64,000 nt of DNA, from NCBI GenBank assembly GCA_026018925.1, contig JAKSZU010000031.1:9877467-9941466 (forward strand), in the 5' to 3' direction. Each line of letters begins with the position of its first letter. Within the stretch, counting starts at the first letter, position 1. This stretch comes from Tupaia tana (lineage: Eukaryota; Chordata; Mammalia; Scandentia; Tupaiidae). The notes under the pieces were generated by a model. That model saw only the letters and a list, made by a program, of their open reading frames with translations. It was not told the origin of the DNA and ran no database searches. This document shows, piece after piece, positions 33,650 to 45,055 of the stretch. Position numbers and translations under genes: made by a program.

Positions 33650-33875
33650 TTGACCTTTTGGAAGGTCTTTAGGTCATGAGCCTTCATGAATGGGATTAGT
33701 GTCCTTATGAAAGAACTTCAGAGACCTCCCCCATCCACCCTGTAGGACACAGCGAGAAGGTGCCTGTCTGCGTACCAGCACAGGACTCCTTGCCGGAACC
33801 CGACCTCGTTGGCAGTGTGACCTTGGACTGCCAGTCTGCAGAGATCCAATAGGGTCAACGGTTCTTCTCGTTTCA
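33650..33875 (+). mobile_element. MLT1-type LTR remnant
   Basis: GGTCATGAGCCTTCATGAATGGG, ATTAGTGTCCTTATGAAAGA, GGACACAGCGAGAAGGTGCC and GACCTTGGACTGCCAG follow MLT1 order on the + strand. Confidence 0.75.
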
Positions 33876-34885
33876 TCCGCCGGCTGCTGCTCTGTTGTTG
33901 TGACCACTCTGGGGACGCAGACTCAACTGCGGCAGTCCGACAGAAGGCATTGTTAGTGCACCTGCGTCCTGGTAAGATGGGGCTTCTTAGTTATATGATA
34001 TCTGTCCTTAAAAAGAGAAAGTGCAAGAGCCTTTTAAGTTCCCATGGTGGACCCCATGTGCAGCCCGGGGGAAGGACCAGGACTGTAACATCCCAGGTCA
34101 CTGCAGAGTTGAGCCGTCTTCAGAGAAGTTCCTAAGTACCTCCAGGTGGTAAGCCGCCCAAGTGCGTCACCGCCCTGACAGTCGGAAATGTCATTCTTTC
34201 TAAATTAAACCCCTCCAGCTACCATTTAATTAAGCTCATCTCCTCTCCCAGAGATGACAGTCAGATCTATTCGAGCCCGCAGCTTGGCAGAGTGGGAAGA
34301 GCGCGGGGTTCTGCAGACCCAGGTCCTGGCCCAGCCTTGCGCCACCTGTGAGGTGCGGGACCCCCGGCTTAGTGCTGCACTGCCCCGGCTGAGGCTCCTC
34401 GCCCAGAGGGCTGCCTCCGCTGCTGTACGCACTCCAGCTGTGATGTCCCCTGGCCCCGTGTGACTCTGCCCTGCAGCAGGACAGCTGCACCGTCCTCACT
34501 AGTAAGCACACGTTATGGGTTATGGGATGCCCTGCCCGGTCATTCCCCGCACATCAGCGTCCACATGAGCTGAGAAGGACGTTCTTCGTGAGTGGAAAAC
34601 TGCCTTGCAGTCACACACGTGTCCTGGAGGCTCGCTCAACATGCTGTACTGCAACAAGTCACCGGAATCGTTGGAATCCCGTTAAACACGAGTGCCCACT
34701 GCATCCCAGCAGAGAGAGCAAAGGGGGCCTTCAGGAGGGCAAGAGCCAGATATGCCAGTCCTGACACCATCGGTGCAGGTACCCACGTAGAGGAAGACGG
34801 TGATCTGTGGACTGTCCCACCTGCCTGCCCCGGCCAGTCTTCACGGACTGGCCTGCCGAGTCGCCTCACGGGAAAATCCATCTGA
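33876..34885. other. Unique intronic DNA, GC-rich
   Basis: About 1 kb. Open frames overlap on both strands; no exon can be supported. Confidence 0.5.
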
Positions 34886-35150
34886 ACTAGCCCCGTAGCT
34901 TAGTGAGTTAAGGGAGCTGGATTCCATATGGTTGACCATGGTTCAAATCTTGACCTCAGCAGCTTGAAAAATATGCTGGGTGCATGCATGCATACCCCAA
35001 TCCTGACGGGATGGAGCGCGGGAGTAGGCAGGGTCATGGAACAACCTCACTCCATAGCAGGGTGTTTTCTCCCTCGCGTCTCGCACCTCCACCCCTCTGG
35101 GTCTCTCTCTGGAGAGTCCATGCACCATGTGGCAATAAAAACAATATTAA
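34886..35150 (+). repeat. SINE-C copy
   Basis: ACTAGCCCCGTAGCTTAGTG head, GAAAAATATGCTGGGTGC, TCTCTGGAGAGTCCATGC, GGCAATAAAAAC end. Confidence 0.85.
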
Positions 35151-35242
35151 GGGGCCGGCAGGTGGCCTGGTGGTTAAGGGCGCTGGACTCCCATGTGGCT
35201 GACTGTGGTTTAAGTGCCAGACCTGGTGGCTTGTTTTCTTGC

Positions 35243-35276
<34 letters not shown>

Positions 35277-35367
35277 TCCCTCTCTGGTGAAATTAAAATA
35301 CGTACATAAATAAATGAATGAATGAAGTTAAAATAATAAAAATAATTTTCTTAAGAAAAATCACATT
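35151..35367 (+). repeat. SINE-B copy
   Basis: GGGGCCGGCAGGTGGCCTGG head, long (CT)n stretch, GGTGAAATTAAAATACG tail. Confidence 0.92.
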
Positions 35368-35369
35368 AT

Positions 35370-35652
35370 GGGACCAGCAGTTAGCGTAATAGATATGTTG
35401 CTAAACTCCCATGTAACTGAGTACGGTTTGAGTCCCGGACCCTGGTGACTTAAACTCACGCCGAGTGCGTGTGCATGCGTGCCCAAGATCCCGAGAGGAG
35501 AATGGAGGAGGAGAGATTGCAGGCATGACCATCCCCCCTGGGGGGGGTGATTTTCTCACTTTCTAACTCTCTGTCTCTCTCTCTCTCTCTCTCTGGTGAG
35601 TGCATGCGCCCTATAGAAAAAAACATCTCTCCAAAAAAAAAAAAAAAAAAAA
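35370..35652 (+). repeat. SINE-A copy
   Basis: Full length. AAAATCACATT on both sides (35357 and about 35649) is the TSD. Confidence 0.92.
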
Positions 35653-36078
35653 TCACATTGTTCCCCCGCCCGCTCCCACCTGCTTACTTGCAGTGACCAA
35701 AGGTCTTTGCATAGAATGGTAGCTTTCCACAGATGCCAAAATGCAGGTGCCAGCTTTACTGTGTGCACGGGGCTTGGTATGAGTGAGTGGAAGGTCAGGT
35801 GCAATCAGCCAGGGGAGGGAGGATGACCCTGTTGGAAGCAAGGAGGACTGCAAAGGCAAAGGCATATGGATTTCCGGTTCATTCAGGGCAGGCTCCTTTC
35901 GCCGTGGCTGGGAGTGGCAGATAGAAACTGCACTGAGGTATTTTGGCCTTTGAATAGAAACGACATACTTCCTCCTTACTTTTAACTGTGCGGGACAAAG
36001 GCTGTCTTGCAGTGTGGTTTGGGACTTGGTTTTGGTTTCATTTAAGTCCCATGATTAGCAGGCAATCTTTCCGGGTCT
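35653..36078. other. Unique intronic DNA
   Basis: Nothing recognised. Confidence 0.5.
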
Positions 36079-36347
36079 TTTTTTTATTTTTATTTATTTT
36101 TTTTTTTTTGAGAGGATTTTGCTATAGGGCATGTGTGCTTGCTAGAAAGATAGAGATAGAAAGCGAGAAATCACTCCCCTGGGGGGATGGCTATGCCGCA
36201 ATCCCTTCTCCTCCATTCTCCTCTTGGGATCTTGGGCATGCACGCACATGCGCCCAGCGTGAGTTTAAGCCACTGGGTCCAGGACTCGAACCATGGTCTA
36301 CTACATGGGAGTCCAGTGACATAGCCATTATGCCAATTGCTGGTCCC
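36079..36347 (-). repeat. SINE-A copy
   Basis: Antisense; AT-rich poly-T at left, head at right ending CCAATTGCTGGTCCC. Confidence 0.9.
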
Positions 36348-36349
36348 TT

Positions 36350-36470
36350 AACTTTATTGATTTATTTACTTGACTTTTAAAATTTGATCAGAAAGGGAAA
36401 GAGAGAGAGAGAGAGAGGGAAAATGAGAAAGCAAGGGGCCGGGTCGGGGACTCGAACCTAAGGTGAGCAG
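36350..36470 (-). repeat. SINE-B copy, truncated
   Basis: AAAATTTGATCAGAAAGGG at left, GGGGACTCGAACCTAAGG (B box) at right, then lost. Confidence 0.8.
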
Positions 36471-38064
36471 GTGGGGTCTCCTGAAGGACCCCTGCTGTAT
36501 TCGTATCACCTAATACAGTCGCTTTGGACCTTTTAGCTTTGTCAGACTTGCACGTAGCTTGAGCTGGGGAAATGCAAAGCGACCTGTTTGTCTTCCCGGG
36601 TGTTGACTTTCTTGTGCATAGCAGCATCTTCCGAATGGCCCCGCGGTCACATCCACTCACTCCGTCTCCTCCCTGTTGTGGTCAGGGCTGAACCCCCCTC
36701 CCCGACCTTTTGTCTTTCACTATGCGTTTTGGGGGCTCCCTTTACTTTCCTCTTCCACGTTCTTCTTACCCACCTGGTATTTCAGGTACGGGGGCCTTAT
36801 TGCATTGTTGATCCTAAAATCAGTTCGGGACCAGGTGTGCATTGAAAACAGGATCACCCCTAAAACGTGCAAGCTGGGAGAAGCGGAATTCCGGAAGCAC
36901 CCGATGCACTCACTGTCCCTGTGGCTGGGCGGAACACATGGGTGACACTTCCCTCCACGCCCTGTTTGTGTCCTGTAACTTCCACGGCGACATTTGGAAC
37001 GGGCTGTGCACCATGAGCGGACCCCAGTGCGGTCCCGGTACTGTCACCCTGGGCCCCTGTAGCCGAGTGCAGCTGCGTCTGTTGGGTGCCCATGCCAGCC
37101 CTGTCCTCCGGGTCAAGGACCAGCTGTGTGGGCCGCCATTGCCTGTCCCACCCTTCCGCCTTGCTCCTCGGAAGCGGCCACACGGGAACACAGAATAGAG
37201 GGTGCTTTCATGAGTTGAGCGCAGCAGAGGGCCCCGACGGGATAAGCAGAACCTCATCCTCTGCCCACCCCACATTTCCCCAGGGCTGTGCAGGGTGTCC
37301 ATGTCTCCGGAGACACGACGGGTATTGCAGAACGGCCTATGGCTTCGCTCGCGGTGCCTGTCCCAAAAAACAGTTCAGGGCCTTGAGAATCCACCCAAGT
37401 CAGGACGTGACCAGAAAGCCAGGGCACAGCAGTCAGGACCAGGCATCTTAGGAAAGATTGCGTGAGTGGTCTAAATGGAGCCCTTTCCTCCCTCTGAAGT
37501 AAGTGATGTTCGTGCAGAAAGATCTCAGTCTGTAGGAGGTTGCAGGGCTGACCGCCAGCTTGGCCAGGACCTGTGGGTCATGGCCCTGAGCGTCCCGCCT
37601 CTCGGAGCACCCTGCGATCCTGCACACACTGGCAGCCCAGGACTGTTGATGGGCTGTGCACTCACAGGCTGCAGGACACAGGTCAGCTCGGTGCAGCCTC
37701 GCCTCCCCCTGACGGGCACGCTGGCTGATGAGGTGTCTTAGCCCCAGAGGGAAGGAAAGAAAAGGCTGAGGAGAAAACGAGAGCGAGGGAAGGAGGGAAG
37801 GATGAGAAAAGGTCCTTTCTGTGCGGCAGCACGGACCCAGCAGTTCGGATGTAGTGAGCAGAGGGCGGGCTGAGGTCCCACTCACCCAGAGGCCGTGGGG
37901 CATGCAGAACTCATCTGCTCAGCTGTGCTCATTCCCACGAGCCCCACGGGGACACCCAGGCTTCGGGCTGCCCTCGTACCTGCTGATGAGCAGGGGGACA
38001 GTTTGAGCAAGAGGCAAAGGGACCCACGGCCTCAGAGGAGGATGAAGAACTGAAAGTGCAGCTT
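36471..38064. other. Unique intronic DNA
   Basis: About 1.6 kb, the longest repeat-poor stretch of the intron. GC-rich in 36890-37450. Open frames occur on both strands without domain or codon-bias support. Confidence 0.5.
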
Positions 38065-38257
38065 TAGGCCAACCCGGTAGCACGTGGGCTAAGAGCTGAG
38101 CAGAGGAAGCTGGATACCACATAGCCACCCAGGGTTCAAGTCCTAACTCCGGCGCCTTGGAAAACACGCTCAGCACAGCCGTGCCCAGATCCTGACAGGA
38201 TGTGGGGTTGGAGGAGCAAAGATGGTGGCATGAGCATGTCTCCCTTGTTGAGGGGTT

Positions 38258-38292
<35 letters not shown>

Positions 38293-38325
38293 TCATGTAC
38301 CCTCTGGCATAAAAACGATTTCCAT
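38065..38325 (+). repeat. SINE-C copy with (TG)n
   Basis: GGCCAACCCGGTAGCACGTGG head, body GGATGTGGGGTTGGAGGAGC, (TG)n at 38260-38291, CTCTGGCATAAAAACG end. Confidence 0.8.
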
Positions 38326-38810
38326 CTCAACAGCTGGAGGGCTGGAGTCCTGGTGCAGGAGAACTTGGGGAAGGAGAGCGTTTCACAGATTAGACGCCGA
38401 CAGGGAGGACCTCTCTTCCCTTACCGATGGCTGGGCCCTACCCAGTCCTAGAGGAGAGCCCATGTCCGTGTTAAGTGTGTGGCATCCCAGGTGGGGCAGA
38501 ACCTTTTCAGGTGAAGGCTAGACAGGAGACAAGGATAGAAAGGTTGCATGTCCGCATCATGCCTGTCTTCACCATTGAGCAGAGGTCGAGTTTGAGGGAG
38601 CACTCGGTGAGACTCACCGTGAAGTGGGTGGCTTGGGGGGCTCAGAGGTGAACACGGTGTGCAAACACCCCAATATGAATGCAGCCCTCTCCGTGCGGAG
38701 AGCACACACGCTTCGAGTGTGTACGAGTCCCGATAACAAAGTGGATTCTCACAATCATCCAGAAGACACGGGTGCATAGTAGGGATCTTCAGAAGGTTCA
38801 TGGGACATGG
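38326..38810. other. Unique intronic DNA
   Basis: No feature supported. Confidence 0.5.
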
Positions 38811-39024
38811 ACCGGCCCCAATACTGCAGTGTTTAAGAGCGCCAAATCCCACATGACCACCGTGGTTCAGATCCCGGCCTCGTGGCTGGAGGAATGCATC
38901 AGATACACATATGTGTGTGTGTCCAAAATCTTGGTAGGACGGAGAAGGGGCTGCGGTGTGACCACACCCCACCGGGGAGTTTGTTCTCTTTTTCTCTTAC
39001 AAATGTACCATCTCGCAATTAAAA
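38811..39024 (+). repeat. SINE-C copy
   Basis: GTGGTTCAGATCCCGGCC B box, body GGACGGAGAAGGGGC, TCTCGCAATTAAAAAG end. The CT-rich part is short. Confidence 0.8.
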
Positions 39025-39252
39025 AGAACTCACATGTAGCCGACCACGGTTCAAGTCCCGGACCTGGTAGCTTAAATTCACGCCGGGCACGTGTGCGTGC
39101 ATGCCCAAGATCCTGAGAGGATAATGGAGGAGAAGGGATTGTGGCGTGGCCATCGCCCCTGGGGGGTGATTTCTCACTTTCTGTCTCTCCATCTCTCTCT
39201 ATCTTTCTGGTGAGTGCACTGCCCTGTAGCAAAAAAAAAAAATAATAATAAT
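39025..39252 (+). repeat. SINE-A copy, 5'-truncated
   Basis: Begins inside the head at CTCACATGTAGCCGACCACGG, with the first 35-40 bases including the A box missing. Tail ends (AAT)n. Confidence 0.9.
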
Positions 39253-39877
39253 GTTTGTGGGGACGATGGAATTAAAATAGGAGTTTATCTTGGTGCAGCA
39301 AGTTTTTGAAATCCACGTCTAGCTTTTGCATCGTATACGTTTTCCATGAGTTTTTGATGGGCCTCGTCTCCTCAACCTCATGAGCGTTTCATCGGGCAAC
39401 ACCCGCAAACCCAGGGGCTGCGTGTTTAACTAAAACACCGTCAGCGTTTCATTCTCCATGCACCGTCCCTCCGACCTGAGCCGTCCCGATGTGGTTTTGC
39501 TGAAGTCTGATACCTTCCCTTGTTCAGAATAGAACTTGCTCTCACAGGCCGGACGCTTGCTTCCTGATAAACAGATCGCTGTCGTCCCGAGAGACAGTCT
39601 TCGATGCCAAGGATGCCGGCTGGCCTCTGGGCTGCCTCCTCTTCGACCGTGCTCCGAGGTGGTGGAGGCACAGGAAGGCTGCCTGTGCAGAACCCGTGGA
39701 GGGAAGGCCAGGGGGACAGCGCGTCCTCCCCGGGTGTACACGGCAGGGCCTCCACCACGGCCCTGTCCCATTGCGCACGGTCGGTCCCCGAGCCTGTGGC
39801 GATGACAGCCGTGAACACTCGGGCTCGATATCCGCTCACAATAAAAGGCCGTCTCTGCCCTCTGTTTCTGCCCACAG
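39253..39877. other. Intronic DNA before the last exon
   Basis: No repeat recognised. Long open frames on the minus strand (up to 186 codons, 39430-39990) cross the true PUDP exon on the other strand and are judged spurious. Confidence 0.5.
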
Positions 39878-40054
39878 TGCCTGGTCTTCGAAGACGCCCC
39901 CAACGGCGTGGAGGCGGCGCTGGCAGCCGGCATGCAGGTGGTCATGGTTCCAGATGCCAACCTGAACCGGGACCTGACCAGGAAGGCCACGCTGGTGCTC
40001 AGCTCCCTGGATGACTTCCAGCCCGAGCTGTTCGGTCTGCCCCCCTACGAGTGA
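39878..40054 (+). CDS. PUDP: PUDP terminal coding exon with stop codon
   Basis: The exon encodes 58 residues and a TGA stop (40052-40054). It starts [18 protein letters not shown] and ends ELFGLPPYE, matching the C-terminus of mammalian PUDP in sequence and length. The acidic HAD motif IV that holds the Mg2+ is present (FEDAPNG). A pyrimidine-rich tract and CAG lie just before 39878. The exon begins in phase 0, which fits the phase-0 donor at 15336/15337, so the two exons join cleanly across a 24.5 kb intron. No frameshift or missing key residue is seen. Third positions are GC-rich, like the flanking DNA. Confidence 0.95.
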   Translation, partial: CLVFEDAPNGVEAALAAGMQVVMVPDANLNRDLTRKATLVLSSLDDFQPELFGLPPYE

Positions 40055-41161
40055 GAGCGAGCAAGAGAGAGCGTGCAGCCAGGGCCCCGCCGCGAGCCCC
40101 CTGCCGTGGTCACGCTGCCAAGGGAAAGGGAACAGGACATGGGCAACCCCCAGACGACACCCTGCACCACCTCCCTCGGCCTATGAGGCTGGCTTCTGCA
40201 TACCGTGCTGGCTCGGCCCACCCGCTCTAAAGCATCGACTCACCGCCGGGACACCTGAGGGAGACCAGCGGGGAGACAGCCCAGGGCAGAGACCGTCTTC
40301 CAGGCTCATGTCACTTCTTCAGCTCCTCGGCACCTGCCCGAGTGAGCTTCCACGCGTCCACAGACACAGCCGTGCCGGGACCTGCGTGGGCACCTTTGAG
40401 GCCCATGCACGTGTGGATCTGTGTGCACACATCCATGTAGATGTACATACATAAGAGAGATCCTTTTCCAAGGCACAGGGACGCGATTCCGTCTTCATTT
40501 CCTTTACGGTTTACTTTTTCTGATCGCTGCTTGGAAACCGTGTTTGCACGTGTGTGCACACGTTTATGTACACGTCTACGTACATATGTGTGATATTTAT
40601 ATATATGTGTGTACCACGTACCGAGGCACGCTCCTCCCGTTGACCTTCACACGCAGTAACATCCGTCTGATTTTGCAATCGCGGGAAAGGCCATTCTATT
40701 GATGAGCCTCAGAAACGGATGCTCCTCACCGGCTGGGATAAAAATGCTTCGTGTGTTCTTAAAATCCCTCCGACCTGTGCCAGGGGACAAACGCTGCACC
40801 GTCCCGTCACTGTTCTTCTCGGCGTGAACACAGCGGTAGCATGGATGTCGTATCTGTGTCCTCCTCCACACGGCAGAACGTTTTCTACCTCCGAGAGTCG
40901 TTTCCCTCCTCTAAGGAGCCTGCTTTCCTTCATTCCTTTGATAGAAATAGAACTCGATTTCAGATCGAATCCTGCCATGACCGAGTGCCGCAGCACACGC
41001 CTGCTGGAATAATGGATGATCACTTTTGTCATTCGCCTTTTACACACTTAGGCGGCCTTTGTCGTTTGTCTGAAGAGCCCTGTGAAACCCGTGGAACTGA
41101 GTAGTAAAGGCACCCTGCTCAGCTGGTGTTTGCTATCAAATATGGTCGATCCTTAGGGATG

Positions 41162-41421
41162 ATTTTTTTTTTTTTTTTTTGGAGAGGTTTTTGCTATAGG
41201 GCACGTGCGCTCACCAGAAAGAGAGAGAGACAGAAAGTGAGAAATCATCACCCAGGGGGGATGGCCACGCCACAATCCCTTCTCCTCCATTCTCCCCTTG
41301 GGATCTTGGGCACGCACGCACACGCGCCTGGCGTGAGTTTAAGCCACCGGGTCCGGGACTCGAAACTCGGTCGACTGCATGGGAGTCCAGCGACATAGCC
41401 ATTACATTAACTGCTGGTCCC
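41162..41421 (-). repeat. SINE-A copy in the PUDP 3' UTR region
   Basis: Antisense, young. TSD CCTTAGGGATGATTT (left, from 41151) versus CCTTAGGGAGGATTT (right, from 41422). Confidence 0.95.
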
Positions 41422-41424
41422 CTT

Positions 41425-42026
41425 AGGGAGGATTTGTGGTGCTGATGACAGTGTCGACACGTGGGCCTATCAGCCTTTTGATTCCACTTAAAGGAAGTCT
41501 GCCTATTCCAGGTGCTCCTTTACTGTGCCAGAGCTGTTTCCAGCTCCGTAGGTCGAGCAGAAGCCGTAGTGACGCATGTGTGTCTGTCTGGTGGGATGAC
41601 CATCTGTCCTGATTACCCCTGGCCCTTGGCAGCTGTGCATGGACCTCGCACCTTCATTCCAGCTTCCCGAGTGCCTGTATCCCTGGCCGCTCCTTGACAT
41701 CTCCTGCAAACCAGTTGTCAGCCTTCTAGTGTCCCCAACTCCTTTGTTTACTTAAATAAAATCTTTTACCATGTATTCACATCCTATTTGTATGGGAGTC
41801 ATTATTTCCCCCTTTTTAAAAAATAAATCCTCTAGACAAATGTAAAAAGATAAATGTGCCCAAGTGACATTTTGTTGCCCAGACAAGACTCACGGCGTAA
41901 AGCGATATTCAGGTATTTTGAATGAAGCCCAGTGCCCTCGAATAAGGCAAATAAAAGCTCTCTGATGAAGGTGTCCGTGATTTGGATTGGAATCTTGTCT
42001 GTGCAATGTGTCTGTGCAAATGTGTT
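41425..42026. other. End of PUDP 3' UTR and intergenic DNA
   Basis: The first 70 bases match a second copy near 43240-43319. The rest is unique. Confidence 0.5.
41755..41760 (+). promoter_or_regulatory. Candidate polyadenylation signal AATAAA for PUDP
   Basis: A canonical hexamer about 1.7 kb past the PUDP stop. The next AATAAA (about 41821) is also possible. No transcript evidence is available. Confidence 0.4.
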
Positions 42027-42043
42027 GTACCATTAAGCCATTT

Positions 42044-42316
42044 TTTTTTTTTTTTTTTTTTTTTTTGGAGAGGTTTTTGCTATAGGGCGCGTGCGCTCGC
42101 CAGACAGACAGAGAGAGACAGAGAGACAGAAAGTGAGAAATCACCCCCCAGGGGGGATGGTCACGCTGCAATCCCTTCTCCTCCATTCTCCTCTCGGGAT
42201 CCTGGGCACGCACGCACACACACCCGGCGTGAGTTTAAGCCACCGGGTCCGGGACTCGAACCACTGTCGACTACGTGGGAGTCCAGCGACATAGCCATTA
42301 CGCTAACTGCTGGTCC
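42044..42316 (-). repeat. SINE-A copy, young
   Basis: Antisense, CpG-rich. CCATTAAGCCATTTTT on both sides (42030 and 42317) is a perfect TSD. Confidence 0.95.
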
Positions 42317-42477
42317 CCCATTAAGCCATTTTTCATGACTACATCACAGAGGCTTACTGCATATCTGGATGTCGTATGTCTGTAACAGGTAAGTTTCCCT
42401 GTATGCTATATTTGATTTCAAGTGTGTTCTGGGATGTGCTGCTTTCTCTCCCTCTCCTTTTTTAATCTGTACTGTAT

Positions 42478-42700
42478 TTCTTTTTTTCTTTTTAATTGCC
42501 AGAGGGCTCAAGTATTGCCCAGAGAGAGAGAAAGCACCCCACGGTGGAGTATGGACACACTGGAGACCCTTTTCCTCCACTTCTCCATGCTGTTGCGATT
42601 TTGGGCACACACGCACACACACACACCTGGTGTGTTTTTCAAGCCACCAGGTCTGGGACTTGAACTACATAACTACATAGTCAACTGTGTGGTTTCTGAC
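42478..42700 (-). repeat. SINE-C copy
   Basis: Antisense: TTTTTAATTGCCAGAGGGC, CACCCCACGGTGGAGTATGG, head diverged after TGGGACTTGAACTAC. Confidence 0.8.
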
Positions 42701-42738
42701 TCCCGTGACCTCCGGTCTCACTCACCTCCCCCCCCACC

Positions 42739-42997
42739 TTTTTTTTTTTTTTTTAGGTTTCTGCCACATGGCGTGTGTGCTTGCTGGAGAGACAGACAGA
42801 CAGACAGTGAGAGAGAAAGTGAGAAATCATCTCCCAGGGGGGATGGTCACGCCACAATCCTTTCTTCTAAAGGGGTCTTCGGGCACCCACGTGCACACAT
42901 ACCTGGAGTGGTTTTCAAGCCAATGGGAACAGGACTCAAACCATGGCCGGCCATATGAGATCCAGCACCTTAACCACTACCCTACCTGCTGTCCCCA
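42739..42997 (-). repeat. SINE-A copy, diverged
   Basis: Poly-T left; GAAATCATCTCCCAGGGGGG; head ending CCTACCTGCTGTCCCC. Confidence 0.85.
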
Positions 42998-43210
42998 GAG
43001 TCTACTCCCTTTTTCTCACTCTTTATGTAATTTTGGACTTGAAGTCTATCTTATCTACTATGGTTGGAAAGTGGCCATCGGACACTAGGCTGACTCATGC
43101 CAAGAACGTTGACAGAGTGGTCGTGGTACGTTCTCAGCTGATTTAACCCGGGTTCCGTTAGGGACACGCAGTGGTTAGTAGAAGTGACACAGCTTTGGGC
43201 CCTGATGAGC

Positions 43211-43319
43211 AGCTGGTGTTTGCTCAAATATGGTCGGTCCTTAGCGAGGACTTGTGGTGCTGATGACAATGTCAACACCAACACATGGTCCTATCCGCCT
43301 CTCGATTCCACTTCAAGGA
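43211..43319 (+). repeat. Second copy of the 41121-41496 segment (without the SINE)
   Basis: AGCTGGTGTTTGCTCAAATA, GGTCCTTAGCGAGGACTTG, GTGGTGCTGATGACAATGTC and GATTCCACTTCAAGGA match the 3' UTR segment at 41121-41160 plus 41422-41496. Confidence 0.85.
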
Positions 43320-43325
43320 TATTTT

Positions 43326-43418
43326 GGGATAGATCTTTCCTGGAGAAGTTGTGGTGCATTTTTGCATACAAAAGCACAGAAAAAAATTACCTCCTGACTT
43401 TTCCAACAACCCAGTAGA
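43326..43418. mobile_element. Mariner-like MITE copy 3, diverged left end
   Basis: GTGGTGCATTTTTGCATAC centre and GACTTTTCCAACAACCCAGTA right end match the family. The left inverted repeat is weak. Confidence 0.65.
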
Positions 43419-43525
43419 TCTCCTATTGATATATACAAAACAACACTTTTAAGGACTTACTAATTACAGATGAAAAAAAATGAAAATGAGGAAAAAATGA
43501 AAACCTATTAAGAAGATGGTGAACT

Positions 43526-43795
43526 GGGACCAGCAGTTAGCGTAATGGCTATGTCACTGGTCTCCCATGTAGCCAACCGCGGTTGGAGTCCTGGACCCAG
43601 TGGCTTAAACTCACGCTGGGCGCGTGTGCGTGCATTCCCAAGATCCCGAAAGGAGAATGGAGGAGAAGGGATTGTGGCGTAGCCATCCCCCCTGGGGGGT
43701 GATTTCTCGCTTTCTATCTCTCTGTCTGTCTCTGTCTCTTTCTGGTGAGCGCACACACCCTATAGAAAAAAACCTCTCCAAAAAAAAAAAAGTGA
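43526..43795 (+). repeat. SINE-A copy
   Basis: Full length. 15-base perfect TSD AGAAGATGGTGAACT at 43511-43525 and 43796-43810. Confidence 0.95.
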
Positions 43796-43810
43796 AGAAG
43801 ATGGTGAACT

Positions 43811-44580
43811 CATATATTATGCAAACTAGCTTAATGGCTACTTATGTTTTTTCCACCTGATGTATCCTCCAGTTGGAGTTTAGTGACTTCCACCAAAGAG
43901 AAGAGGTCTGATGGTGTCCCTTTTGTTCTTGGAAACATTGACTTAGGTAGAAATCGTAACTTACAATTTCTGCTTGGCCAACCAGAGTCGGTATCTACTA
44001 TTATGATTCCTATTTCCTTGAAATCCACTTGACAGTTGGATGCTAAACTTGAAATGCTTTGAATGCTATTTCTACATTTTCAAAAGCAAACTTGTGCATG
44101 GTAACAAGTTTCATAGTGAAAAATGAGTTTTGGCCTCCTGGAAATAGCTCTTCTGTTCCGCCTGCCTTTACAATCTATAGAAATACTGTCCTACCCTGAA
44201 ATGCCTTGGTCTTCTCTGAAGGGTCTCTCACCTGCAGCCGTCCCAAGCAGTCTCGAGAGAGGTGATTTTCCAAACAGAGAAAGCAAAGTGCTTAAGAGCA
44301 AGGAGTATTATTATTCCTTCAAAGTGTCTGTAATGTTTCCCAGTAGTTTTTCTCGACGTACGTTTCTGAGTCTCAGGCGTTTTTGTTACAGCAGCAGGCA
44401 TGGGCTGAGACTGCTGGTTTCATTCTCTCTTCAGCCCCTTGGTTAGCATCGACTCTGTATGACAAAAGATGGATAGAAAGGTTGAGATTCTAAAGTTCTC
44501 AGTGAATTCACTGTGTTGCCTTGGATGTCATTGAGCCTCAAGTTAAATTTGCTGTGCATCTTTTGACCTAAGTTGTTTTT
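43811..44580. other. Unique intergenic DNA
   Basis: No feature supported; short open frames only. Confidence 0.5.
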
Positions 44581-44582
44581 GT

Positions 44583-44720
44583 TTGTTTGTTTTGTTTTGT
44601 TTTAATGGCTGGAGGGTACGTGCACTTGCCAGAGACAAGAGAGAAAGGAGGAGAGGGGCAAAGCACCCCCCACCCCTGTGGAGCATGGTCATGCAGTAAC
44701 CCCTTTAATTCCATGCTGTG
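44583..44720 (-). repeat. SINE-C copy, truncated
   Basis: TTTAATGGCTGGAGGGTACG, AG-rich stretch, GCACCCCCCACCCCTGTGG, then GGTCATGC. The head is lost. Confidence 0.75.
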
Positions 44721-44811
44721 GTGATCTCTTTTCTTAGTGTGGCCACAGTATAACAGGGTACTTGTCACCAAGTTGCTTTGAGCCTGAAACTGTCACCTCA
44801 GTATTGTGGCA

Positions 44812-45046
44812 TTGTGGGGACTGATTACGTCTCTGGACTCCCATGTAGTCGACCGTGCTGTGAGTCCCAGAACTGGTGGCTTACAACTCACACCGGGTGT
44901 GTGTGTGTGCGTGCCCAAGATCCCGAGAAGAGAATGGAGAAGGGATTGCGGCGTGGCCATCCCCCCTTGGGGTGATTTCTTGCTTTCTGTGTCTCTCTGT
45001 CTTTTTGGTGAATGCATGTGCCCTATAGCAAAACTTCTCTTAAAAA
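44812..45046 (+). repeat. SINE-A copy, damaged head
   Basis: From GGGACTGATTACGTCTCTGG the copy is recognisable; the A box is lost. Ends CTATAGCAAAACTTCTC. Confidence 0.85.
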
Positions 45047-45055
45047 ATGAAATTG

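Larger units (their letters stand above)
15337..39877 (+). other. PUDP: PUDP last intron
   Basis: GT at 15337 and AG at 39876-39877, phase 0. The intron starts with a GC-rich minisatellite 200 bases after the donor and then holds SINEs of all four groups, MLT1 remnants, a MER2 element, a heat-shock-element array and several GC-rich unique blocks. Confidence 0.9.
40055..41785 (+). other. PUDP: PUDP 3' UTR (probable extent)
   Basis: Sequence following the stop codon. The best polyadenylation signal I see is AATAAA at 41755-41760, which would place cleavage about 15-25 bases later. An AGTAAA-type hexamer near 41102 is a weaker, earlier alternative. If the distal site is used, the UTR contains an antisense SINE-A (41162-41421). 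A purine/pyrimidine-alternating stretch rich in ACGT and TGTG occurs at about 40540-40625. The end point is inference. Confidence 0.5.

Noticed and set aside
39430-39990. Minus-strand open frame of 186 codons
   Set aside because: It overlaps the conserved PUDP exon in antisense and looks like a GC-rich shadow frame.
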